64,000 nt of DNA from Hanleya hanleyi (Eukaryota > Mollusca > Polyplacophora > Lepidopleurida > Hanleyidae). The stretch covers positions 1 to 64,000 of the forward strand of contig JAVTVY010016164.1 in assembly GCA_036873755.1 (NCBI GenBank), in the 5' to 3' direction. Made by a program: the position numbers and the translations under genes. Shown here in pieces: positions 15,238-27,200 of this stretch; the first letter of the stretch is position 1, and each line of letters opens with the position of its first letter. Below the pieces are notes generated by a model. The model had not been told where the DNA came from and searched no databases. It saw only the letters and a program-made list of their open reading frames with translations.

Positions 15238-18200
15238 GTAAGAAAACCCACTAAATTAAAATAGATGAGATCGATTATTTTCCGAAGAAACGTATATAGT
15301 ATCCACTTTGAAAATAATTATCACCCCCCCCCCCTCTCTGACCAAACGTTCTATCCTATCTCCGGAACGACACAAGATTGAGTACGTGACTTTGTAGCTT
15401 ATCATATTGCGGTCATTTTGAGCCCATATGCTCCTTGGAGCAGAGGCTCATGAGCAAATTCAAACTAAAATTTAAAAAGCTATGTTTTCGTCATTTTGCT
15501 TCAAAATGTTTGCTTTTCTGCAGATGATAGTGGGCAAAAGCATTTCCCCCCCACATTGGATTATTATTTACTAAACTGTCATGCAGGTTTTGCGAAGAAA
15601 ATCAAAATAAATTTAAATGTCGAAAATTGTGACTAAATGTATATATATATCCAGCATGAAAATAATTATGCTCCCCCAAAAAAGGAATTTTGGTCCGCCT
15701 GCTATCTATTAACCCAGCTAAGGAATGTTTTATTACCACTCAAGATCTTAGGAATTGTATGAATGTTTTTTTAGCGATAATCTGTCCGGCGACACGTGAC
15801 TACATTTACTGTACAACTGGGTGGGATTTCTTTCACATATATGTATTCCAAGTTATAATCGGCATCGGTATTTCAGATAAATATGCATGTAGACAATGGA
15901 TCTGTTTTATTATCTTTTATCTTGCTTGTATGTCCGTTAAAATGTATGGGATACATGTACTTGGGCACTCCATCGCATCTATATGTTTACATGTATCATC
16001 CCCGAGGGCCTTAGAGAAGAAGAGTCTCAAACACTGTCAAAAAGGGTGCTGAAATTTTAAAGTGAAAAATGCTGACAAAATGAGTACCAGTGTATTCAGT
16101 ATATTTTTACAGGATACGCCGATCTGTATTTGTACAGCGTTTGGCACAACAATGATGGTATTGCATATTAGAACAAAAATGCCGTTAAATCAACATGAAT
16201 ATCTGTACAACTCCATGTTCAGCAGAAATCCCATTGGTCTGTATGTAGTATTCAAAGGAATCAAGTTTCCCCAGTGTCTCTTTTTCGAGAGAGTAGAGAA
16301 CTTCCCAGAACATAATGGTTCAGCACCATCGATAAGTTGGCAGGCAAACTCAATTATCCCTCCTTGCCCATTTAGATAATTTGCACTTTAAGTATACTGC
16401 GTATTATAGATAAAAACGATCTGGAAAGGTATACGAAATACACCTCGATAATAATTTAACGATATTTCTACTGAATATAGATATACATTAATAATCTTAC
16501 TGTAATTTTACAGTCGAATAATGTAACAATACAACGTTGTTGCCCTTTACTCCAATTTTATACTGTAGTTTATCCAAAGATGCAAACCTATACACTGGTT
16601 GTCTGTATTGCTACATCTATGAACTGTAAAATAGCAGTTGAAACTGATGCTTCTACAATACTTCCTGCTCTAACTTTACAAACATTTTTTACAGTAAACG
16701 TAACTGACTGTGTGGCCCTCAGACGATGAAATTATTTTTATTATTATATTCCATATTCGGCATCTTCATATCACGACGGGAGGTAATTATTCGCGACGTT
16801 TTCGACGATGATGTTTAGATCGACTCAAAGCAATTTGTATTTGAAATGTTTTTGAGAGAAGGAATACGTCGTTATATAATCTTTGATTTTATGTAATTGC
16901 AGAACTTCAGGAAGTCTTTGATCTGTTCGATTTCTGGGACGGTCGCGACGAGCTGATTGACGCTGTTAAGGTCGGGGATCTGCTGCGCTGTGTCGGATTA
17001 AATCCAACAAATGAACTCGTTCACAAATATGGCGGAACCTTGGAATTTGGTGAGTTGATCAATCAGGAGCGACAGATCCGACAACTGTCGCCTATGTAGT
17101 GAGTTCCGAGTGAACAGTCCAAAGACCTCGTTTCTATGACTCTGTTGACGTTACGTTACGTTATCATGATACGTGCCAAGTAGAGATTAGTGTCCCCCCG
17201 CCCAACTCTATTGCAATTAGCCCGAAAACATCGGCTAAGGAGTCTATTTTTTTTATTTTTTTTGGTTGTTGTTGCTGACCCCTTAGCCCGAATCACTTAT
17301 ACAGACCGAAAAGGAAAAAAATAAATAAGACGTCAGTCGCTCGAGATCTTTAATTGAGACAGAGGCACAAAAAGCATTTTATCGAATAAATAATATGATT
17401 TGGCATCTCCAGCACTATGACAACCACCTAATGACTCCTTTAATTAGATGGAATCTGCCATCAAACACGGATTTTGTCAACAAAACCGTTGTGTTTCTTT
17501 CTCCATAGTTTACAGGGACATGCGCAGAATGGGGTTGACCTTTTGACTCATCGTCATCAAGAACCAATAGCGACGTGTGTTTATTCACGTGATCAGAAAG
17601 GTCACGAGATCAAAATAGCGAAGGTCATATTCTCACAAGATGTCAGAAAGGCGCGAAAACGTTAAAATCAATGGAAGTTTTTTCTCACACATTTGATCAC
17701 ATTTTGTCAGCATCAAAACAGTCATGAGAGATGGTACATGGTTAAAGAAGCTCAGGTCGGTCAAACTGTATCAAATTGGCATATTTTTTCTCTCCCGTTT
17801 CGTTATTTTCGTCAGCGAAAAGCCGCTTTTCGCGCATAAATTTTTATCGCTAAAATTTAACCTAGGCGCGCTCTGGGCTGTGAAAGGAATGCCACGCCCC
17901 CTTATCTATATTCACCTATCACAGCCAGAGTTTCTGGGTTATATTGCAATGTACAACGCCAGTATAAATACTGGTTACGAACAAGCGTATTGATCAGGGA
18001 AGTGTTTTATCACCTACCTTATTTAATATTGCTATAAATGACCTACCCGACTGTCTTGATAACAAAGTTAAGTGCTCCTTGTTTGCCGATGATAAAGCTA
18101 TATGGTTTTCTCATCGAAACTTCAACTTATGTGTTGAAAAAATTCAACAGGCTTTAGATGATATTTTGAAATGGGGGAAAACTTGGGGTTTTAAATTTTC

Positions 18201-21200
18201 TCCCATTAAATCTGAGGCGTTCTTTTTACAAAAAATTTTTTGCCTGAGCCACTAGTGTTATTTTACAATGGTGCCAGGTTAAAATGTTCTGATTCATTTA
18301 AATATTTGGGGGTTACATTTGATAAATATCTAACATGGCAGGCCCATATTGATATATTGATTAAGAAATGTCAGAAAACTCTCAATCTTATGCGCTGTGT
18401 ATCTAAACATAGTTGGGGTGCTGACAAAAAAACCTTATTAATGATGTATCGGAGTCTAATAAGATCCCGCCTAGATTACTGTTGCGAGGCATACGACTCT
18501 GCGTGTGTCTCATTAAAAAACAAACTAGATTCTATACAGTGTCAGGCTCTCCGCATATGTACTGGAGCATTACGTTCAACACCTTTGCATGCTTTACAGG
18601 TTGCTTGTGCGGAAATACCACTATCCATCAGAAGACAAATGAGAACCCTCAAATATTTTATGAAAATTAAACAGTCAATAAATCATCCAACTAGTGATAT
18701 TCTAGAACCTTCATGGTATGATGGTTTATTTTGGGATAGTAACGTTAAGCGTTACTTCCCATTTAATATTAGAGCAAACATCTTGTATGAACAAACAAAT
18801 GCTGATGTTTTCTCTATCCAGAATTGTTTTATGCAGAGTTACCCACCCTGGCTGTTGACTACACCAAACATATATATGGGATTACATACACAAATTAAAA
18901 AATCTGACCCACCCCATATTATTACTGGATATACAAAAGAATATATTAAATCTAATTGGAGTGAATACATGCAAGTGTTTACAGATGCCTCCAAGTGTCC
19001 AGATACCGGCAGGGTGGGTGCTGCATTTTGCATACCTGAAATAAAATATTCTAAATCCTTTAGAATTAATAATCATGTGAGTGTTTATACAGCTGAGCTG
19101 ACAGCTATTTTAATGGCACTCAATTTTATTAGAGATACTGGTATATCTAGAGCTGTAATTTTTACAGACTCTCTTAGTTCTTTACAAGCAATGCTTAACT
19201 TCTCTTGGAGCCGGTCTTCAAGTATTTTATATGAAATATTATATTTTGTCACTACGATGACTTATGAAAATATAGTAATTTATTTCGATTGGGTCCCGGG
19301 CCATTCTGGTATATATGGGAATGAGCTTGCGGACTCTCTTGCTAAGCACGCATCCGCACTTCCAGATATTAATATACATATGGGATTGACCATAAATGAA
19401 GCCATGGCTTGTTTATATCCTTATTTTAAATCTAAATGGCAGGAATGCTGGGACAATTCAGAGAAGGGGCGTTTTTATTATCAATTTCAGCCTTCAGTTA
19501 CAGACGCCTCTTTGAATTTACCAAATCGCCACGCTGAAGTACTTGTTTTTAGACTTCTTGTCGGGCATATTCCCCTGAATTCATATCTGTTTAGATGTAA
19601 TTTACATCCCACTGGAGTGTGTGATGCGTGTGATGTAGAAGAAGGCATCAGTCACTATTTATTATCGTGTACACGATTTAATAATCAGAGATTAAACTTT
19701 TTTAATGAACTTATATGTGCTGGTGTCTTCAATCATACCATGGAATCCATTTTAAAGCCTAGAAAAAAACGTGATAAAGTTTTTTGGGCTATTTATAGAT
19801 ATATACTGCACACACGCAGATTCTAATGTATATTGATTTTATTATTTTGTTCTACATTTCACATCTAGTCTTGGGGAGGGTACAACTGTTACCTCCCCTT
19901 CCATCCTGTGGAATAATTTATAATAGTTTTATTGGTTAATTAATAGTACATGCATATTACAAGTTGATGAATAATAAAATTCTAGAATAGTTTAATATAT
20001 ATTTTCTTACCTGTGGTTAAGAAATTATACCAATATTTCTACTCTGAGAAAGAGTTTTGTTTTAAATGGTATCCTTGCTTTTTCTGATTGGACATTTGTG
20101 TCTGATGATACCATGAGGTCATCATTCACGGTGTTCATCGGGACAGGCATAGATATTACATCAAATCTCGTTTTTATTCACCACTCTGTTTAATATACAT
20201 TTTCTTACATTTGCTTAAGGGAGGGGGTTGGGGTAAACAGTTTTATTTTAAATAATGTCTTTACTTGTTCTGGTTGGACATTGGTGTCTGATGATACCAC
20301 GAGGTCATCATTCACTGTCTTCATCAGGATGAGTATAGATATTACATCTAATCTCGATTTTTCTCACATTGTCAAATCTAAATCTATATGATGAGTTTAA
20401 TTTTTGTTTAAACAAAATATGCATGTGCTATATTAGCCTTTTTAGTTCAGTTTTATATATATTTATTTTTTAGAAAGGGTCGTTAGGATTTTATTATTAT
20501 TAAATTAATTGTGTTGGTCCATACATGCTCCCTTCCTTTTATGTCTCTAACATCACCATGACATTAAATAACGCATTTGGAGTTTGATTTTTCTACATAT
20601 TTTTTATTCCATTACAAATCCGTATAGTTGGATATTTTAAATCAATATATATGTTGTACATCAAACTCAATGCAACGACCTGGCGCGCATAATTTTATTA
20701 AATTGAAAGCGCCATTCAAATTAAACTAGTAGTAGTAGTAGCGTATTGATTAGTCGCTTCCTTTTAAGCTGACATTGACCTTGTGGTGTCATTGGCAAAA
20801 CAGAAATACAATGACTCTGAATGAAACTGATCTGGAAACAATTGGACTGATCATGACAGGAAAATTATCTATAACGATAAATCTCTAACCCTCTAGTATC
20901 AGCCAGACAATCTGTCAGAAATTATCCGTCGTCATGGCTGAAGAGGAAACTTGGACAAAAGCTACTATAGTAAGTTACCAATTGCTAGGCTGTAACAGAG
21001 TGTACCGGAAGTTCTGTTTTTGTAATACAAGAGGAATCTCTGTTAATATGGGCCCATGCAAATACCGTGCAACCTCGAGGGCGTTATGAATATGGACACA
21101 GATTGAATTCTCACCCTGATGGTCTTCGATATGCAAAACCAATACTTGGTTTCTATAGTTGATTGCCGTGATACAACGACCTATTTTTCAAATGATATGG

Positions 21201-24200
21201 CGCTCTTCACATTCGGGTCCTTTTTCGTGAATTTGACTAAAAATTTACCTAGTTGGGAAGGTATGTTTGAAAAATCGATAAATTTAAATTCACAGCAGAT
21301 CCTTTCTAATCTTCCCTCAGAATAACGAGTGGACCATGTGTTCTGAGGCAGTCACGTAGAGATAAAGTTAAAAGGGAATACTAAAGAGGTCAATACCATA
21401 CTCGGTTTCTAGACAGGTCCCAGCCAAGAAAAAACTAACATTTTTTGGGGTCAAAGTTTTCTCAGTGGTTCCGTCATCCTTAACTTATGCCCTTTCAATT
21501 TCGCTGAGGGGCCACCCTGGATTTGGCCTCAAATCCAATATGGCGGCCAAAATCCAAAATGGCCGCCAATACCCATAGAAGCTCACAATTTCCTGCTCGA
21601 AAATAATTTTCTAACCACAAACTAGGTTTGTTTCTGGTCCTACGTAGGGTATAAATGATTAGTTAATTTTGGAATGATTTGTAATTGGTCTGAAAATTCA
21701 ATATGGCCGCCAAAATCCAAAATGGCAGCCAATGTCCATTGAATCACACATTTTCCTGCCCTAATATGTAGAGATGGACCATCCTTGGTCCGAATGCGTC
21801 CTGTGGGGTGTCATCTTGTAGCTCTCGGGGTGTAGACCCCGATTTGAGGGGTATCCATATCATCTGTGACGTCATCGGTGACGTTATCAGTACAAGTAGT
21901 AGCGAAAGCGGGCATTTTGGGGGTGCGTGTGGATGTGTTTGGGGTAAAGATGGACTATCCTTGATCCGAATGTGTCGTGTGGGGTGTCATGTTGTAGCTC
22001 TCGGGGTGTAGCCACGACTTGAGGTTCTTCCATGTCATCTGTGACGCCATCGGTGGCGTAATCAGTACGAGTAGTAGAGAAAGCGGGAGTTTCGGAGGTG
22101 CAATGGAGTGCGTTTGAAGTAGATGACGGCTTTTTTTCCATCCAGCTACCCGATAGAGTTACCTGTGATTGTATGCGCGCGTGTGTGTGAGTGAGTGAGA
22201 CTGGTCTAATGTATCGTCTGTTTTCATCATTTTGCACATGCGCAGTCTGGTCGTAGTATAGAAAGTAGGCATTTTGGGAATTCGTGGAGGTTTGTTGAGT
22301 GATTGAGGGACCATCCCTGGTCAAATGGACCGTGTGGGGTATCAGTGTGAAGCTCTCGTGGGTCAGACTGGCTTGTTTTCATTGGAAGTCGCGCCAATCT
22401 GCGCATGCGCAGTTGGGGTGTAGTAAGTAAAGTGGTCATTTTGGGAGGTGTGTGGGGGTCTGTTGAGTGGCGAGGGACCATTCTTGGTCCGAATGCCTCG
22501 TGTGAGGTGTCAAAGTGAAGCTTTCGTGGTGTAGACCATGACTTGAGGGGTGTCCCTGTCATCTGTGTCGTCATTCTTGACGTCATCAGTAGGAGTAGTA
22601 GCCAAAGTGGGAATTTTGGGGGTGTGAAGTAAGGTGTTTGGGGTAGAGAGAGAGAGGTTTGGTCCAAATGGCTTGGTTGGGATGTCCTAGTGAAGATTTC
22701 GTGGGATAGAGTCAGACTGGCAAGTTTTTTATTGAAAGAAGATGTCTGAATGCCAATCTGAACATGCGCAGTTGTGGTGTAGTAAGTAAAGTGGTCATTC
22801 CGGAGGTGCGTGGGGATCTGTTTGAGCGATTGAGGAACATTCTTGGTACGAATGCCTCGTGTGAGGTGTCAAAGCAAAGCTTTCATGGTGTGGACCACGA
22901 CTTGAAGGATATCCGGGTCATCTGTGACGTCATTACTGACTTACTTGTAGCCAAAGTGGATATTTTTGGGGTGTGAAGGATGGTGTTTGGGTAGAAATGG
23001 ACCATCCGTGGTCCGAATGCGTCGTGTGAGGTGCCATCTTGTAGCAACACCCACCAACGACAAGCTCAATGCTTCCACACCCTGGTGAATTAGCCCTGAA
23101 GTCCTGCGCGCATATACGTACGGGTGTAGTCCGTAATAAGTACTATTCTGATTAGTTAGTTCAAAAGTAGAACAACAACAACATCAAAGATTACAGGTCA
23201 ATCATTTCATTATCCCCTCCATCACAGCACATCCACGCTAAGGGAACCACTATGGGCGTGTTTACAATTAACTTATGCTATTGTCTGTGTATTCAGAAGT
23301 TCATTGTTCTGATCTCAGAATGATGAGGGACACGAGTTAACCACCACACATCACTATTACCACCACCACGCACCAGTTCTATCACCACCACACACTACCA
23401 CACACCACAGGCGTCAGGCGTCAACGCCCGGTGGTGGTGATAGCTCCCATGTGGCAGAGTTCTTGGATCGGAGCTCTTGGAGCTCAAAGCTTGTGGAGCT
23501 CAGAGCTCGGAAGTGATGTCATCGCACGCATGTGCACGTACCTGTGGTGCACCCTGTACACTATAGCCATTAGAGAATAGGGTACACCAGGGTGCGGGTG
23601 TGGTGTGGTGTGGTGTGTGGTGTCTGTACATATTAGGATTAACTCGTGTCCCTCATCATTCTGAGATCAAAACAATGAACATCTGAATACACGGGAAATA
23701 GCATAAGTGAATTGTAAACACACCCATAGTGGTTCCCTTAGCGTGGATGTGCTGTGATGGAGGGGATAATAAAAGGATTAACCTGTAATATTTGATGATG
23801 TTGTTGTTGTTGCTCTACTTTTAGACTAACCATGAATCAGAATAGCACTTATCACGGACTACAACCGTAGAGCTACGTATAGGCGCGCAGGGCTTCAGGG
23901 CTAATTCATCAGGGCGTTGAAGCATTGAGCTTGTCGTTGGTGGGTGCTGCTACAAGATGACACCTCACACGACGCATTCGGACCACGGATGGTCCATTTC
24001 TACCCCGAACACCTTCCCTCACACCGCCAAAATATCCAATTTGGCTACAACTCCTACTGAGGACGTCAGCAATGACGTCACAGATGACCCGCATATCCCT
24101 CAAATCGTGTTCCACACCACGAAAGCTTTGATTCGACACACCACACGACGCATTCGGACCAAGAATGGTCCCTCAATCGCTCAAACACATCCGCACGCAC

Positions 24201-27200
24201 CTTCAGAATGACCACTTACTACCCCACAACTGCGCATGTTCAGATTGGCGGGACTTTCAATAAAAAGACATGCCAGTCTGACTCTATCCCACGAAAGCTT
24301 CACTAGGACACCTCAATCGGGCCATTCGGACCAAACATGGTCCATCTCTACCCCAAACACCTTACTTCACACCCCCAAAATTCCCACTTTGGCTACTACT
24401 CCTACTGATGACGTCAAGAATGACGTCACAGATGACAGGGAGACCCCTCAAGTCATGGTCTACACCAGGAAAGCTTCACTTTGACATCTCACACGAGACA
24501 TTCGGACCAAGAATGGTCCCTCATCACTCAACAGGCCCCCACGCACCTCCCAAAATGATAACTTTACTTATTACACCCCAACTGCCCATGCGCAGATTGG
24601 CGCGACTTTCAATGAAAACAAACCAGTCTTACCCACGAGAGCTTCATGCGGATACCCCACACGGTCCATTTGACCAGGAATGGTCCCTCAATCTCTCAAC
24701 AAACCTCCACGAATACCCAAAATGCCTGCTTTCTATACTACAGCCAGACTGCGCATGCGCAAAATGATAAAAACGGACGATACATTAGTAAAGTCGGATC
24801 CCACTCAATCACTCACTCACTCACTCACACGCGCGCATAGACTCACACTCACATGTAACAGCATGGGGGAAAAAGGCCGTCATCTACTCCAAACGCAATC
24901 CATTGCACCTCCGAAATGCCCGCTTTCGCTACTACTCGTACTGACGACGTCACCGATGACGTCACAGATGACATGGGTATCCCTCAAATCGGGGTCTACA
25001 CCCCGAGAGCTACAAGATGATACCCCACAGGACGCATTCGGACCAAGGATGGTCTATCTCTACATATTGGGGCAGGAAAATGTGTGATTCAATGGACATT
25101 GGCCGCCATTTTGGATTTTGGCGGCCATATTGAATTTTCAGACGAATTACAAATCATTCCAAAATTAACTAATTATTCATACCCTACGTAGGACTAGAAA
25201 AAAAACCTAGTTTGTGGTTAGAAAATTGATTTTCGAGCAGGAAATTGTGAGCTTCTATGGGTATTGGCGGCCATTTTGGATTTTGGCCGCCATATTGGAT
25301 TTGAGGCCAAATCCAGGGTGACCCCTCAGCGAAATTGAAAGGGCATAAGTTAAGGATGACGGAACCACTGAGAAAACTTTGACCCCAAAAAATGTTAGTT
25401 TTTTCTTGGCTGGGACCTGTCTATTCAACACTGCACGGTCAATTTCATCTTCGCTAGCTTTGAGGTGTAGTGGATTTGGCTAGCAAAGATGAGTCAATTT
25501 CTGCTTTCGCATTTTACAGGAGAGAAACAGTTCACCTTTGAAGATTTCCTGCCAATCTACAAAGCGATAAAAGCCTTGAAGCCAGAAGAGATGGGTACAT
25601 TTGCTGAATTTCAAGAAGGTTTCAGGTCTTTTGACCGCGAGGGTCAGGGTTACATCTCGGCAGCCTCCCTTCGGCATGTTCTGACATCTTACGGTAAGTA
25701 TAGGGTGGGGCGACAGCAAATCTTAAGAAACATTGTAAACTAGCCTCTTTAGCTCTACTCGACTCCCGAGTGAGTCTGTGATGGAGCAATAAGTTTTGAG
25801 CAGATTTCACGTCGTTTTCAGCGAGTCATATCTCAAAGAATGACGACCCGATTCCGTAGAGGGCTTGGCTAGATCGGGTTCATATTACTTAGCCAGGCAG
25901 GACAAAGTCTCATAGGTTAGTAACTGAAGGATTTTACTTCAAAACCTGAGGAACATCCCCGTTATGTAACAACAATTGGCCAATGGGATCAACTGTTGGT
26001 CGCCCCATAATAAACTATAGGTCTACATGTACATTGTACTACAGTCAGTCCGTACATTTCAATGTTCCCGGGTTGTGACAAATTCGACTGTTTCACAGAC
26101 GTAGGCGGTGCATGACACACTGTCCACAGAGAGGATCATCTGAGTGAGCCATTCTCGCGAGCCACTGTATCGATCGATCTGTTAGGATCGATACACTGGC
26201 TTGGTTAGCTATCCATACGAGTTCTGGCTATAGATAGACCTAGAGGTTTCCTCTAAGTCAAACCAATCGGTGAAAGCGCTAAGCTAGCTGATTAGGCCAA
26301 TCGCATGCGAGATATGAGATGTGACAGGTTTGAATTTCATCGCGGGCCAAACTGCTTTGATGCCAGGCGGAAATCGACGTCGGAAGCCAAAGGAAAAACC
26401 ACAGGCTTGGGATACCGACATGCTAATTCAAAACAAGCGCAGGGGATGAAATGTACGAGATTGAAAAATAGAGGCATCGACTCAAGAACTCATTCGAATC
26501 ACCAAAAATGTCCAGGTAACCCTCTGTGAGGATTTCGGATTTACCTGGACTTGTGAAGATGGTATAGTGAGCATGTTGAGGCGATGCGATTATTTTGTCA
26601 CACGTCCACGTCCAGGTGTCTAACTAACTTGCTGTATTTTGTTCTGATAGGTGAAAGATTAACTGACGAAGAAGTAGACGAGATAATGAAATACACGGAC
26701 CTGAGAGCAAACTTGGATGGAAATGTGAAATATGAAGGTATGTATAATAATACCAAATAAGCTGCACTAAAACACACTGGAATGCATTAAATTACTAAGC
26801 TTATAAGCTTCGCAAAGGCTTGAGATTTAACTCTCTCTGTACCGGTAGTTTTGACAGTTCCAAACTAGTATCAACACTGTCATGAACTCCCATGAAGCGA
26901 GGATATACTTTTCATCGTTTTCGTAATTTCAAAGTTGATATTCCGAGCTTTCCAACAAGATGTAATATGAAGAGAATATTTGTCTAGAAGTTCATTATTT
27001 TCGTATGCCAATGACAGGAATTGTTGAACTTTTTTTCTATCGATACTATTGTACCGATACAGTACAGAGAGGGTTAAGAGACGACAATCTTAATTTGCTT
27101 ACGACAAACCTGTGCTCATGCGTGCTCACGATATACGTTCATTAGTATGATTATTACGCCGTATAGGGATGCCTATCCCTGTTGCTGTCCAACGTTGGCC

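Noticed and set aside
17998..19826. Active LINE
   Set aside because: It lacks ORF1, endonuclease and most of reverse transcriptase, and has a frameshift near 18235.
21887..25087. Several frames of 80-146 residues with similar words (TPH, RTKNGPS)
   Set aside because: They mirror one another in the two palindrome arms and follow the tandem units, with no conserved frame.
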